Assembly: GCF_027286305.1 (NCBI RefSeq)
Contig: NZ_CP114599.1
Coordinates: forward strand, 248,001-312,000
DNA from: Phenylobacterium sp. NIBR 498073
Lineage (GTDB): Bacteria > Pseudomonadota > Alphaproteobacteria > Caulobacterales > Caulobacteraceae
Direction of reading: 5' to 3'
Length of the DNA: 64,000 nt
Shown: positions 10,345 to 19,932 of the stretch, piece by piece
Layout of the letters: each line of letters begins with the position of its first letter
How positions within the stretch are numbered: position 1 is the first letter of the stretch
Program-made: the position numbers and the translations under genes
The notes under the pieces: model-generated
Told to the model about the DNA's origin: nothing
The model's input: only the letters and a program-made list of their open reading frames with translations
The model's database searches: none

Positions 10345-10411
10345 CGGGCGGTCCTGTCGGAGAGGGTGATTGTCGGCTCTATAGCCGCCGGCCGCCAGAT
10401 CAGCAAGAAAT

Positions 10412-10433
10412 CACATAAAGAAACCTTTATATG
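10412..10433. promoter_or_regulatory. SahR-like operator upstream of ahcY
   Basis: On the minus strand the site reads CATATAAAG, four bases, CTTTATGTG: two 9-base arms with one mismatch, about 70 bases upstream of the ahcY start. AT-rich palindromes of this form precede methionine-cycle genes in alphaproteobacteria and are bound by SahR, as I recall the family. It overlaps the stop codon of the CYTH-CHAD gene. Confidence 0.65.
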
Positions 10434-11908
10434 ACCCAGAAGGCCGGACTGCCGGCCAGCCGCTCCATGGCCTTGACCGCGCCCTTGACGCTCTTGGGCT
10501 TGGCCGCCTCGCGCGCCGTCAGCAGCGTCCGCGCCGCAGCCAGGGCCGCGCCCTTTAGGCGCAGCCGCGCAACCAGCTCGGCGGCGACGGCGGCGTCGTT
10601 CAGGGCCCCGAGCTCCTCCTGCAGCTGCTTGACCGACTTGATGAACGGCTTGGCGTCGGCGTCGAACAGCGGGGCGAAGGCCTCGGCCGCGTAGCGCAGC
10701 TTCTTGGCGGCGATGCGGGCGTCGTGGCGGGCCTGGTCGTCGACGCCCTTGAGGTCGGCGGCGAGCTTCAGCAACCGCTTGCGCCGGCGGTCCAGCGCCT
10801 TGGCGGCGAAGCGGTCGGCGTCCATGTCACGGCGCTTGGCGTGAGCTTTGCCGCCCATCGACAACCAGGCGCCGGTCTCCACCCAGGCGGTGGTGTCGAG
10901 CACCAGGTCGCGGAACCGTCCCGAGGCGACGGCGGCGCAGGCCTTGGCGTGGGCCCGGGCGCGAGCGGCCTCGACCACCGGGGCCAGGGCCGAGAGATCG
11001 AGGGTCGGGTCGACCAGCGCCGCGGCGCTCTCGGCGAAGACGTCGAGGTCGCGGGCCTCGTCGCAGGCCCCGGCCAGCCACTTCAGCTCCGCCTTGATCG
11101 CCTCGGCATGGTCGTCGTCGGCGACGTCGGAGAACGTGGAGACGGCGCTGCGCAGGCGGCGCACGGCGACCCGCAGTTGGTGCACAGCCTCGACGCTGTC
11201 GGCTTCGCGCAGCACCACGCCGTTGGCGGCGATCTGCACCAGGGTGTTGCGGGCGATGGCCTGGAAGGCGCCGGCCGCGGTCAGGCCGCGGGCCAGCGGG
11301 GCCTTGTCGTGGCGGCGCGGCGAGCGGTCGGAGCCGTCGATCAGCCCCTGGCCCTGGGTCGCCTTGCCGTCGAACGACAGGTAGAGCGGTGCGGTCCGCG
11401 ACAGCTCGCGGGCCAGGTCGAACATCGGCCGGCAGTCGCCGCCCTTCAGCTCCAGTTCGACCTCGCTGATGCGCCGGACGCGCTCGCCGGCCTGCACTTC
11501 CCCCTCGTCGACCGCCAACTCGATCGACGAGCCGCCGAAGTCGAAGGTCCGCTGGCGGCGGATGACCCGCACGGTGAAGATCGGCGACAGCGTCTTGCGC
11601 TTGGCTGGCGGCAGGGCGTCCTTCAGGGCCGGGAAGCCGAGGTCGAGGCCGTCGGTGGTGATCGCCTGTTCGTGTTCCTCGCGGGCGAATCCGTCGCCGC
11701 GCTTGAGGGTCTGCACCCGCTTGCCGCCGCCCTCGCGGATGCGCAGCGAAATCCGCGCCTTGCGAAGATCGCCCTGGGGCGTGTCGTAGTAGGTCGAAAC
11801 CAGAGCCTTTTCATAGGTTTCGCCGTGCGGCGCGGCAGCGAGCACGACGGCCAGGTCGGCCGGCTCGCAGAGGAATTTCAACTCGATCTCGTCTTCACCC
11901 GCGCTCAT
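10427..11908 (-). CDS. CYTH-CHAD domain protein (probable triphosphatase)
   Basis: A 493-residue protein. The N-terminal CYTH domain (about 5-195) opens with EIELKF, the ExExK signature that binds triphosphate and metal in the tunnel fold. The C-terminal CHAD domain (about 215-485) is helical with conserved histidines and arginines ([33 protein letters not shown]). Such fusions hydrolyse inorganic triphosphate, and CHAD can bind polyphosphate. It is read toward ahcY but that gene has its own operator. It is divergent from bioB with an 86-base gap. Confidence 0.9.
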   Translation of the reverse strand: MSAGEDEIELKFLCEPADLAVVLAAAPHGETYEKALVSTYYDTPQGDLRKARISLRIREGGGKRVQTLKRGDGFAREEHEQAITTDGLDLGFPALKDALPPAKRKTLSPIFTVRVIRRQRTFDFGGSSIELAVDEGEVQAGERVRRISEVELELKGGDCRPMFDLARELSRTAPLYLSFDGKATQGQGLIDGSDRSPRRHDKAPLARGLTAAGAFQAIARNTLVQIAANGVVLREADSVEAVHQLRVAVRRLRSAVSTFSDVADDDHAEAIKAELKWLAGACDEARDLDVFAESAAALVDPTLDLSALAPVVEAARARAHAKACAAVASGRFRDLVLDTTAWVETGAWLSMGGKAHAKRRDMDADRFAAKALDRRRKRLLKLAADLKGVDDQARHDARIAAKKLRYAAEAFAPLFDADAKPFIKSVKQLQEELGALNDAAVAAELVARLRLKGAALAAARTLLTAREAAKPKSVKGAVKAMERLAGSPAFWVI

Positions 11909-11994
11909 GCGCTACACGCTCCCGACCCCGCGCGGTTCGCCGTCCTGTTCGCAGGCGGCCGACATCGGCGCCCGTTCGCTTGAGGAGGCTCCCC

Positions 11995-12993
11995 ATGAAC
12001 GCTCCAATCGCTCAAGGTTTCCGTTCTGTCGATCCCGCAGAGCCGCGTCACGACTGGACGCCGGCGGAAGTCGAGGCGCTGTTCGAGCTGCCATTCATGG
12101 AGCTGGTGTTCCAGGCCGCGGCCGTGCACCGGGCCTGGTTCGATCCGAACGAGGTGCAACTGTCTCAGCTGCTCAGCGTCAAGACCGGCGGCTGCGCCGA
12201 GAACTGCGGCTATTGCAGCCAGAGCCAGCACTTCGACACCGGCGTGAAGGCCGGCAAGCTGATGGACGCGACCACCGTCATCGCCGCGGCGATGGAGGCC
12301 AAGGCCGGCGGGGCCCAGCGCTTCTGCATGGGCGCGGCCTGGCGCGACCTGAAGGACCGCGACGTGCCGAAGGTGGCGGCGATGATCTCCGGCGTGAAGG
12401 CGCTCGGCCTGGAGACCTGCGCCACCCTGGGCATGCTGACCCGCGACCAGGCCCAGTCGCTGAAGGACGCCGGCCTCGACTACTACAACCACAACCTCGA
12501 CACCGGCCCGGCCTACTACGACCAGGTGGTCACCACCCGCACCTATCAGGACCGGCTCGACACCCTCGAAGCGGTGCGCTCGGTGGGCATGAGCACCTGC
12601 TGCGGCGGCATCGTCGGCATGGGCGAGACGCGGGCCGACCGCGCCGGCCTGCTGCACGCGCTGGCCACCCTGCCCGAACATCCGAACTCGCTGCCGATCA
12701 ACGACCTGATGCCGATCCCAGGCACCCCGCTCGGGAACTCCGAGGCGGTCGATCCGCTGGAGTTCGTGCGCATGATCGCCGTCGCTCGCATCGTCTGCCC
12801 CAAGACCGTGGTGCGGCTCTCGGCCGGCCGCGAGCACATGTCCAGAGAACTTCAGGCGCTGTGCTTCCTGGCCGGCGCCAACTCGATGTTCATCGGCGGC
12901 AAGCTGCTCACCACCGCCAACCCTGACAAGGACACCGACGCCGCGCTCATGGCCGACCTCGGCCTGCGGCCCATGACCATGGCGGCGAATTAG
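11995..12993 (+). CDS. bioB: Biotin synthase
   Basis: A 332-residue radical-SAM enzyme that inserts sulfur into dethiobiotin. The [4Fe-4S] motif CAENCGYC follows GG in the N-terminal third, and the family region YYNHNLDT is present. The start is the ATG at 11995, preceded by GAGGAGG. An in-frame TTG five codons earlier overlaps that binding site and is rejected. No other biotin genes are in the window. Confidence 0.96.
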   Translation: MNAPIAQGFRSVDPAEPRHDWTPAEVEALFELPFMELVFQAAAVHRAWFDPNEVQLSQLLSVKTGGCAENCGYCSQSQHFDTGVKAGKLMDATTVIAAAMEAKAGGAQRFCMGAAWRDLKDRDVPKVAAMISGVKALGLETCATLGMLTRDQAQSLKDAGLDYYNHNLDTGPAYYDQVVTTRTYQDRLDTLEAVRSVGMSTCCGGIVGMGETRADRAGLLHALATLPEHPNSLPINDLMPIPGTPLGNSEAVDPLEFVRMIAVARIVCPKTVVRLSAGREHMSRELQALCFLAGANSMFIGGKLLTTANPDKDTDAALMADLGLRPMTMAAN

Positions 12994-13095
12994 TCGGGGA
13001 CGACTGTCGGCTGCTGACAGGTCCGTGCGTCCTTCGGACTAGCTGGAGCGTTGGCGTCCGCCTATCTGGGGGGCGCCGCCCTGACAGGAGTCCGC

Positions 13096-14022
13096 GTGCA
13101 GCCGATCATTTCCGTAGCTGGTCTGTCGAAGACCTATGCCGGGGGCTTCCAGGCCCTCAAATCCGTCGACCTGGAGATCCGGCAGGGCGAGATCTTCGCC
13201 TTGCTGGGCCCGAACGGCGCGGGCAAGACGACGCTCATCAGCATCATCTGCGGCATCGTCAATCCGAGCGGCGGCAAGGTGACCGCCGACGGTCACGACA
13301 TCATCGCCGAGTATCGTGCCGCCCGCGGCAAGATCGGCCTAGTGCCGCAGGAGCTGTCCACCGACGCCTTCGAGAGCGTCTGGGACACGGTGAAGTTCAG
13401 CCGCGGGCTGTTCGGCAAGTCGCCTAATCCAGCCTATCTTGAGAAGATCCTTCGCGACCTGTCGCTCTGGGACAAGAAGGACTCGAAGATCATGGCGCTG
13501 TCCGGCGGCATGAAGCGCCGGGTGATGATCGCCAAGGCGCTGTCCCACGAGCCGCGCATCCTGTTCCTCGACGAGCCGACCGCCGGGGTCGACGTCGAGC
13601 TGCGACGCGACATGTGGGAGATGGTGCGCGGGCTGCGCGAGAGCGGCGTCACCATCATCCTGACCACCCACTACATCGAGGAGGCCGAGGAAATGGCCGA
13701 CCGGATCGGGGTGATCAGCAAGGGCGAGATCATCCTGGTCGAGGACAAGGACGTGCTCATGCGCAAGCTGGGCAAGAAGCAGCTGACCCTGCACCTACAA
13801 GAGCCGTTGAGCGCCCTGCCGGCCGACCTCTCGGACTATCAGCTGGAACTCGCCAATGGCGGGGCCGAGTTGGTCTACACCTTCGACGCCCAGAGCGAGG
13901 ACACCGGCATCGCCGGCCTCCTGCGGCGGCTCAGCGCCGCCGGCGTCGACTTCAAGGACCTCCGGACCGAGGAAAGCTCGCTGGAGGAGATCTTCGTCAG
14001 CCTGGTGAGGGGCCGGCCATGA
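13096..14022 (+). CDS. ABC-2 type exporter ATP-binding protein (YadG-like)
   Basis: A 308-residue ATPase from a GTG at 13096 with AGGAG 5 bases upstream. It has Walker [10 protein letters not shown], signature [15 protein letters not shown], and Walker [13 protein letters not shown], followed by a C-terminal DrrA-like extension. The stop overlaps the start of the permease gene (ATGA), so the two are translated together and form a half-size exporter. Substrate unknown; YadGH-type systems are widely kept but poorly defined. It closely resembles the lone ATPase at 43678-44616. Confidence 0.9.
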   Translation: MQPIISVAGLSKTYAGGFQALKSVDLEIRQGEIFALLGPNGAGKTTLISIICGIVNPSGGKVTADGHDIIAEYRAARGKIGLVPQELSTDAFESVWDTVKFSRGLFGKSPNPAYLEKILRDLSLWDKKDSKIMALSGGMKRRVMIAKALSHEPRILFLDEPTAGVDVELRRDMWEMVRGLRESGVTIILTTHYIEEAEEMADRIGVISKGEIILVEDKDVLMRKLGKKQLTLHLQEPLSALPADLSDYQLELANGGAELVYTFDAQSEDTGIAGLLRRLSAAGVDFKDLRTEESSLEEIFVSLVRGRP

Positions 14023-14780
14023 ACCTGCACGCCATCAAGGCCATCTACATCTTCGAGCTTGCGCGCACCTGGCGCACGCTGATGCAGTCGATCGCCTCGC
14101 CGGTGATCTCGACCTCGCTCTACTTCATCGTGTTCGGATCGGCGATCGGCTCGCGGATGGTCGAGATCGAGGGGGTCAGCTACGGCGCCTTCATCGTGCC
14201 GGGCCTGATCATGCTTTCGATCCTGACCGAGAGCATCATGAACGCCTCGTTCGGGATCTACATGCCGAAATTCTCGGGGACGATTTACGAGGTGCTGTCG
14301 GCCCCGATCTCGGCCTTCGAGATCGTGGTCGGCTATGTCGGGGCGGCGGCCACCAAGTCAGTGATCCTCGGGCTGATCATCCTGGCCACGGCGCGATTGT
14401 TCGTGGACTTCAGCATCCTGCACCCGTTTTGGATGATCGGCTTCCTGGTGCTGACCTCGGTCGCCTTCAGCCTGCTCGGCTTCGTGATCGGGGTCTGGGC
14501 CGACGGATGGGAGAAGTTGCAGATCGTGCCGATGATGATCGTCACGCCGCTGGCCTTCCTGGGGGGCAGCTTCTACTCGATCAGCATGCTGCCCGAGCTC
14601 TGGCAGAAGATCACCCTGTTCAATCCGGTGGTCTATCTGATCTCCGGCTTCCGCTGGAGCTTCTACGGGATCTCGGACGTCGACGTCGGCGTCAGCCTGG
14701 GGGCGACCTTCGGCTTCGTACTGGTGTGCTTGGCGGCGATCTGGGCGATCTTCCGGACTGGCTACAAGCTCAAGACCTGA
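14019..14780 (+). CDS. ABC-2 type permease (YadH-like)
   Basis: A 253-residue membrane protein with about six hydrophobic segments and the ABC-2 family layout ([19 protein letters not shown] at the N-terminus, [18 protein letters not shown] near the end). It overlaps the ATPase gene by 4 bases. The pair should form an inner-membrane exporter dimer of dimers. The 200 bases that follow, to the DUF937 gene, hold no gene I can support. Confidence 0.88.
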   Translation: MNLHAIKAIYIFELARTWRTLMQSIASPVISTSLYFIVFGSAIGSRMVEIEGVSYGAFIVPGLIMLSILTESIMNASFGIYMPKFSGTIYEVLSAPISAFEIVVGYVGAAATKSVILGLIILATARLFVDFSILHPFWMIGFLVLTSVAFSLLGFVIGVWADGWEKLQIVPMMIVTPLAFLGGSFYSISMLPELWQKITLFNPVVYLISGFRWSFYGISDVDVGVSLGATFGFVLVCLAAIWAIFRTGYKLKT

Positions 14781-14980
14781 GCCCGGAATCCGACCGAGAA
14801 CGCCTATCGGGTATCTACGCAACTATCGCGGGCGATCCGATCGTGTGTAGACAGTTCGGCTTTCTACCATTTGTCGGACGTGTCCGCGCAGCGCGGGGCC
14901 TGTCTGGGGGGATCGAGTACGGCTTGAGTGCGTGACTTGCGCTGAGCGGCCCGCGATCCAACCCCTGCGGGAGATCTGTC

Positions 14981-16159
14981 GTGACCAACCTCGTTCAGAC
15001 TGTGATCGGCGCCCTGTCGCCGGACATGATCGGCAAGCTGTCCAGCGTACTGGGAGAATCCTCGGGCTCGGTGAGCAAGGGCGTGTCGGCGGCGGCGCCA
15101 GCCCTGCTCGCCGCGGCGCTGCAGCAAAGCTCGACCAGCAGCGGCGCGACCGGCCTGCTCAGCCTGATCAGCCAGGCGACCGGCGGCGGCAACCCGCTCG
15201 ACCGGTTGCCGGCGCTGCTCGGCGACGACACCGCGCGGGCCGGGCTGCTCAGCCAGGGTAAGACGCTGTCCGACAGCCTGCTCGGCGCCAATGCGGGGGC
15301 GGCGACCAACGGCCTGGCCAGCTTCGCCGGCGTCAAGGCCGGGGCGGCCACGCAACTGCTCTCGCTCGCCGCGCCGCTGGTGCTGGGGGCGATCGGCAAG
15401 GCGCTCGGCGGCGCCCCGACCGCCTCGGGCGTCCAGTCGCTGCTTTCGGACCAGCGGGCCAGCATCCTCGGCGCGCTGCCGCCTGGGCTCGGCGCGCTGT
15501 TCGGCCTCGGCGGGGCGACGCAGGGCGCGCGCGCGGCAGCCGGCAGCGGGGGCGGCGGCTTCGGCAAGATCCTGCCCTGGCTGATCGCCGCGGCGGTGGT
15601 GCTGGCGCTGATCTTCGGTCTGCGCAACTGCGGCGCCAAGAAGGTCGAGGCCCCGCCGCCGCCGGTCAAGACCGAGGTGGTTCCCGCGCCGGCGCCGGCT
15701 CCCGTCGCCGCCGCGCCGGAGACCCTGACCCTCCCGGGCGGGGCGACCATCACCGTGCTGCCGACCTCGATCGGTTACGGGGTGACCAAGTTCCTCGAAT
15801 CCAACGAGGCGGCGCCCAAGACCTTCGTGTTCGACAACCTCAACTATGACACCGCTTCGAACGCCCTGACGCCGGAGAGCAAGCCGACGATCGACACCCT
15901 CGTCCTGATCCTGAAGGCTTATCCGAATGTTCGCGGGCGGGTGGTCGGCTACACCGACAACCAGGGTGATCCGGCGGCCAACAAGACGCTGTCCGACGCC
16001 CGCGCCGCGACGGTGAAGAAGGAGTTGTCGGCCCAAGGCATAGCCGGCGAGCGGATCGAGACGGCCGGCATGGGAGAGGCCGACCCGATCGCCGACAACG
16101 CCACGGAGGAAGGGCGCGCCAAGAACCGGCGGACCGAACTGGTCATCGTCCGCAAGTGA
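14981..16159 (+). CDS. DUF937 - membrane helix - OmpA-like peptidoglycan-binding protein
   Basis: A 392-residue protein from a GTG with CGGGAGA upstream. Residues 1-185 form a DUF937-like alanine/glycine-rich helical region. A single membrane helix (LPWLIAAAVVLALIFGL, about 200-216) is followed by a proline-rich linker, then a C-terminal OmpA domain (about 285-392) with FVFDNLNYDTAS, GYTDNQGD and NRRTELVIV. OmpA domains bind diaminopimelate in peptidoglycan, so the protein likely ties the inner membrane to the wall with the DUF937 part in the cytoplasm. The role of the DUF937 part is unknown. Confidence 0.82.
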   Translation: MTNLVQTVIGALSPDMIGKLSSVLGESSGSVSKGVSAAAPALLAAALQQSSTSSGATGLLSLISQATGGGNPLDRLPALLGDDTARAGLLSQGKTLSDSLLGANAGAATNGLASFAGVKAGAATQLLSLAAPLVLGAIGKALGGAPTASGVQSLLSDQRASILGALPPGLGALFGLGGATQGARAAAGSGGGGFGKILPWLIAAAVVLALIFGLRNCGAKKVEAPPPPVKTEVVPAPAPAPVAAAPETLTLPGGATITVLPTSIGYGVTKFLESNEAAPKTFVFDNLNYDTASNALTPESKPTIDTLVLILKAYPNVRGRVVGYTDNQGDPAANKTLSDARAATVKKELSAQGIAGERIETAGMGEADPIADNATEEGRAKNRRTELVIVRK

Positions 16160-16224
16160 TCAACCTGTGTAACTTGTAGGACGTCTGGCGACTTTGGAGC
16201 GGCGCGCGGCGCGGCGGGCCGTTC

Positions 16225-16497
16225 CTATTCGTCCTCGTCGAAGCGGGCGGCGACCAGCGCGGCCAGGGCCTCGACGGCGGGCGCGGCCTCGTTGCCTTCG
16301 GCCTGGATGTCGATGCAGCAGCCGGGGCCGGCCGCCAGCATCATCAGGCCCATGATCGAGCGGGCGTCGACGCTGGACCCGTCCTTGGCGACCTTGACCT
16401 CAGCGTCGAAGGTGGCGGCCAGCTTGACGAACTTGGCCGAAGCCCGCGCGTGCAGACCGCGCTTGTTGACGATCTCGACGGTCCGCGAGGCGCTCAT
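16225..16497 (-). CDS. ptsH: HPr-family phosphocarrier protein
   Basis: A 90-residue HPr/NPr. The phosphorylatable His16 lies in NKRGLHARAS and the regulatory serine (S47) is in RSIMGLMMLA, the site modified by HPr kinase. It passes phosphate from PTS enzyme I to EIIA. In this group of bacteria it is a regulatory rather than a sugar-transport PTS. The start overlaps the EIIA stop by 4 bases, and hprK is two genes upstream, so substrate, kinase and acceptor are co-expressed. Confidence 0.95.
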   Translation of the reverse strand: MSASRTVEIVNKRGLHARASAKFVKLAATFDAEVKVAKDGSSVDARSIMGLMMLAAGPGCCIDIQAEGNEAAPAVEALAALVAARFDEDE

Positions 16498-16898
16498 TTT
16501 TCGCCGGCCAGCACGTAGGACGCGACGGAGATGTACTTGCGGCCGGCCTCCTGGGCGCAGGCCACGCAGTCCTCAAGCGATTGGCGCGTGCGAACCGATG
16601 CCAGCTTGATCAGCATGGGCAGGTTGAGGCCGGCGATGACCTCGGCCTTGGTCTGCTCCATCACCGAAATGGCCAGGTTCGAGGGCGTGCCGCCGAACAT
16701 GTCGGTCAGCAGAATGACGCCGGAACCGGAATCGACGGCCTCGCACGCCGCCAGGATGTCCTTGCGGCGCTTTTCCATGTCGTCCTCCGGCCCAATGCAG
16801 ATGGACGCGACCGCAGCCTGCGGCCCCACCACATGCTCCATGGCGAAGACGAATTCCTCGGCCAGCCGCCCGTGCGTAACGATCACGAGCCCGATCAT
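16494..16898 (-). CDS. PTS EIIA component, mannose family
   Basis: A 134-residue EIIA(Man)-type protein from the ATG at 16898; a longer frame to 16925 adds residues not seen in the family. His9 in VIVTHGRLAEEF is the expected phosphorylation site. There is no EIIB, EIIC or EIID partner nearby, so it is probably a regulatory acceptor from HPr. It starts 10 bases after the hprK stop and overlaps the HPr gene. Confidence 0.92.
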   Translation of the reverse strand: MIGLVIVTHGRLAEEFVFAMEHVVGPQAAVASICIGPEDDMEKRRKDILAACEAVDSGSGVILLTDMFGGTPSNLAISVMEQTKAEVIAGLNLPMLIKLASVRTRQSLEDCVACAQEAGRKYISVASYVLAGEK

Positions 16899-16908
16899 GC
16901 CAACTCTC

Positions 16909-17394
16909 TCAACGGGAATCCCCACCCGGCCGCGGCGATACGCCTACCGCGAGGGCGTCTAGATACGCTTTATCCGGCCAAGCTCCAAGATGTTGCAGCG
17001 CGCGACGAAGTTTCGCGGGCGCGGATGACTCTAGCGCCTGAAGTGAAAGCGACGGGATACTCAACCCGACGTAATCCTTGAAAGCCGGCTCGGGCATCCG
17101 CTCATGCTGCTCGCAGGCGACCGCCAAGGCAATGCGGCAAAAGGGAAGGGCGGGCTCGCGCAGCACCCCGAGGCCGCGGACCTCGATCAGCCCGGCGAGG
17201 GTGTCGGGGGCGCGGCCATAGAGCGCGCCTTCGCAGGCCCAGAGCGCGACCCGGTCGTCGGCCACCAGCCGGAAGCCGTGGTCGAGGGCGCGCAGGGCCA
17301 GATCGCTCTTGCCGGACCCAGAGGGGCCCTCGATCAGGACCCCGCGCCAGGCGCCGTCGACATGGGCGGCCAGCAGGCCGGCATGGAGGATCAT
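16909..17394 (-). CDS. hprK: Short HPr serine kinase (alphaproteobacterial HprK)
   Basis: A 161-residue protein carrying only the catalytic half of HprK, as is normal in alphaproteobacteria. The Walker A is GPSGSGKS (residues 23-30). The start is ATG 17394, overlapping the kinase gene upstream by 4 bases; the longer open frame that encloses it is out-of-frame translation of the sensor kinase gene. It phosphorylates the serine of HPr in response to metabolites, gating phosphate flow to EIIA. Fixed synteny with chvG-chvI links carbon/nitrogen status to envelope signalling. Confidence 0.9.
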   Translation of the reverse strand: MILHAGLLAAHVDGAWRGVLIEGPSGSGKSDLALRALDHGFRLVADDRVALWACEGALYGRAPDTLAGLIEVRGLGVLREPALPFCRIALAVACEQHERMPEPAFKDYVGLSIPSLSLQALESSAPAKLRRALQHLGAWPDKAYLDALAVGVSPRPGGDSR

Positions 17395-19022
17395 CGCCGG
17401 GCCTCGGGCAGGGTGACGACGAAGCGGGCGCCCTCGACCGCGCCATCCGGGCCGGTGCGGTTCTCGGCGCGGATCGAACCGCCCTGGGCGGCGGCGATCT
17501 GGCGGGCGATCGACAGGCCGAGGCCCGAATTGCCGCCGAACGCCGCACCCTTGGGCCGCGAGGTGTAGAACCGCTGGAAGATGGTCTCGAGGTTGTCGGG
17601 CGGAATGCCGGGGCCGTCGTCGTCGACGGTCAGCACCGCCTGGCCGCGGCCGCGCTCGAGCTGCACGCGCACCTCGCCGCCGGGCGGGCTGAACGAGCGG
17701 GCGTTGTCGATCAGGTTGCGCAGCAGCTGGCCGAGCGGGCCCTCGCGGCCCGAGACCATGATCGGCTCCAGGGTGTCCGGGGCGGCGTAGGCGACGGCCA
17801 CGTCGCCCGGCTTGGCGGTGTCCTGGTAGAGTTGGGCGACCTCGCCGATCAGCCGGCCGAGGTCGAGCGGGCGAAGGTCCTCGCGCGAGAGCTCGGCGTC
17901 CAGGCGCGAGGCGTTGGAGATGTCGGTCACCAGCCGGTCGAGCCGCTGGATGTCGTTCTTGAGGATCGCCATCAGCCGGTCGCGGGCGGCGGGATCCTTG
18001 ACCAGGTCGAGGGTCTCGACCGCCGAGCGCAGCGAGGTCAGCGGGTTCTTGATCTCGTGGGCGACGTCGGCGGCGAACCGCTCGATGGCGTCCATCCGCT
18101 CGGACAGGGCGTCGGTCATGTCCTCGAGCGAGCGGGTCAGGTCGCCGAGTTCGTCGTCGCGGCGGGCCAGCTGCGGCAACGAGATCGACCGGGCCCGCGA
18201 CAGTCGCACGCGGTCGGCGGCGCGCGCGAGCATCCGCACCGGCTGGGCGATCAGGTTGTTCAGCAGCAGCGACGAGACCAGGGTCACGAAGATCGCGATC
18301 AGGATGAACGGGGCCAGGGCCTGCCGTTCGGCGCGGATGATCTCGTCGACGTCGCTGGCCTCCAGGGTCAGGACCCCCAGCACGGCCTGGACGTGCTGGA
18401 TCGGGATCGACACCGAGACCACCCGCTCGCCGTCCTCGGCGGTGCGCATGCCGGCCCAGTGAACGCCGCGCAGCGCCTGGCCGACCTCCATCATCAGCGC
18501 GCGCTGGGCGGCCGGAGCCGGCGGCGGCGGCGGGCGGCCGAGCTTGAGGTCGAGGGCCAGGCCGCGCTGGTCCTCGCGCGGGCGGGCCGGGGGCAGCACC
18601 TTCCATTCGACCCGGTCGGCGACCCAGTAGCTGTCGGCGATCAGGTTGCCCTGGGCGTCGAACAGCCGGGCCCGCTGCGAGCGCGGGTTGGACAGCATCT
18701 GCAGGATTTCGCTGGCCGCCTGGGCGTCGAGCTCGGGCGTCGGCTCGCCGACGGTGGCGGCGCGGTTGATCACGTTGACGATCAGCTCGCCCTGGGTGGT
18801 CAGGCTGTCGATGCGCGCGCCGACCAGGCCGCGGCGCAGTTCGTTGAGCAGCAGCGATCCGGCGATGATGATCGCCAGGCCCAGAACGTTGAGCAGGATG
18901 ATGAATCGCCCCAGGCGCGAGCCTGGCAGCCAACTGAAGAACGAGGGCCCGGAGGGCGGCGGCCGCGGTTTGCGGGCCGTCCGCTTCGGGTCAGGCTTCG
19001 CGGTATCTGTATCCGACGCCAT
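17391..19022 (-). CDS. chvG: Sensor histidine kinase ChvG-like
   Basis: A 543-residue membrane sensor kinase. An N-terminal membrane helix (about 35-60), a periplasmic sensing region, a second helix ([16 protein letters not shown]) and a HAMP region precede the H-box [18 protein letters not shown] and the ATPase boxes ([34 protein letters not shown]). ChvG-ChvI senses envelope stress or acid in alphaproteobacteria. The ATG at 19022 lies 32 bases inside the chvI gene. Confidence 0.92.
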   Translation of the reverse strand: MASDTDTAKPDPKRTARKPRPPPSGPSFFSWLPGSRLGRFIILLNVLGLAIIIAGSLLLNELRRGLVGARIDSLTTQGELIVNVINRAATVGEPTPELDAQAASEILQMLSNPRSQRARLFDAQGNLIADSYWVADRVEWKVLPPARPREDQRGLALDLKLGRPPPPPAPAAQRALMMEVGQALRGVHWAGMRTAEDGERVVSVSIPIQHVQAVLGVLTLEASDVDEIIRAERQALAPFILIAIFVTLVSSLLLNNLIAQPVRMLARAADRVRLSRARSISLPQLARRDDELGDLTRSLEDMTDALSERMDAIERFAADVAHEIKNPLTSLRSAVETLDLVKDPAARDRLMAILKNDIQRLDRLVTDISNASRLDAELSREDLRPLDLGRLIGEVAQLYQDTAKPGDVAVAYAAPDTLEPIMVSGREGPLGQLLRNLIDNARSFSPPGGEVRVQLERGRGQAVLTVDDDGPGIPPDNLETIFQRFYTSRPKGAAFGGNSGLGLSIARQIAAAQGGSIRAENRTGPDGAVEGARFVVTLPEARR

Positions 19023-19713
19023 AGAGGGTTTCGATCGCGTCGAACTCCGGGTCGACTTCGCGGAACTTCTTTCGCATCCGCTTGATATGGCTGTCGATGG
19101 TGCGGTCGTCGACATAGACCTGATCGTCGTAGGCCGCATCCATCAGGTTGTCGCGGCTCTTCACGAACCCGGGACGTTGGGCCAGCGACTGCAGCAGCAG
19201 GAACTCGGTGACGGTGAGCTTCACCGGCTTGCCATCCCACAGGCAGTCATGGCGGGCGGGATCCAGGGTCAGCTTGCCGCGCTTCAGGGCGCGCGACTGC
19301 GACTCCCCATTGCCGTTGGCGGCCGCGGCGACGGCGGGCTCCTCGCCCTCGACGCCGGCCCGGCGCAGCACCGCCTTCACCCGCTCGATCAGCAGGCGCT
19401 GGCTGAACGGCTTATGCATGTAGTCGTCGGCCCCAAGGTTGAAGCCGAGGATCTCGTCGATCTCCTCGTCCTTGGAGGTCAGGATGATCACCGGCAGGTC
19501 CGAGGTCCGCCGCAGCCGGCGCAGCACCTCCATGCCGTCCATGCGCGGCATCTTGACGTCGAGGATCGCCAGGTCCGGGGGATCGTTCTCCAGGGCCGCC
19601 AGACCCGAGGCGCCGTCGAAATACGCCTTGACCTCGTGGCCATGGCTTTCGAGGGCGAGGCTGACCGACGTGACGATGTTCTCGTCGTCGTCCACCAGGG
19701 TGATCTTGGCCAT
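18991..19713 (-). CDS. chvI: OmpR-family response regulator ChvI-like
   Basis: A 240-residue regulator with an N-terminal receiver (phospho-acceptor Asp in [14 protein letters not shown]) and a C-terminal winged helix ending GVGYRYREA. The linker carries an extra alanine- and glutamate-rich stretch. It heads the chvI-chvG-hprK-EIIA-HPr operon, whose 219-base upstream region is shared with a divergent gene of unknown function. Confidence 0.93.
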   Translation of the reverse strand: MAKITLVDDDENIVTSVSLALESHGHEVKAYFDGASGLAALENDPPDLAILDVKMPRMDGMEVLRRLRRTSDLPVIILTSKDEEIDEILGFNLGADDYMHKPFSQRLLIERVKAVLRRAGVEGEEPAVAAAANGNGESQSRALKRGKLTLDPARHDCLWDGKPVKLTVTEFLLLQSLAQRPGFVKSRDNLMDAAYDDQVYVDDRTIDSHIKRMRKKFREVDPEFDAIETLYGVGYRYREA

Positions 19714-19932
19714 AGGTCTCGTCGTATCCTTCAGCGAAGCTTGGCAAGCTAATGGCCCGCCAGCGTGTCCTCAATGGGGCGCCGCACGGAGGCGGCGGCT
19801 CCGCCAACAGGGAAGCCGGCGAGCGGCCCGCCGGTTCCCTCGGCGCGAAAGCCCCGGCGAGGCGCGGCAATCCCTTATGATAAAACGGTATTAAGCTTGT
19901 TGGCGCATGCTGTCCGGGAGGGGGGATGTCTC

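Noticed and set aside
16909..18933. One long protein fusing an arginine/proline-rich region to HprK
   Set aside because: The upstream part is the sensor kinase gene read in another frame; HprK starts at 17394 with the usual ATGA overlap.
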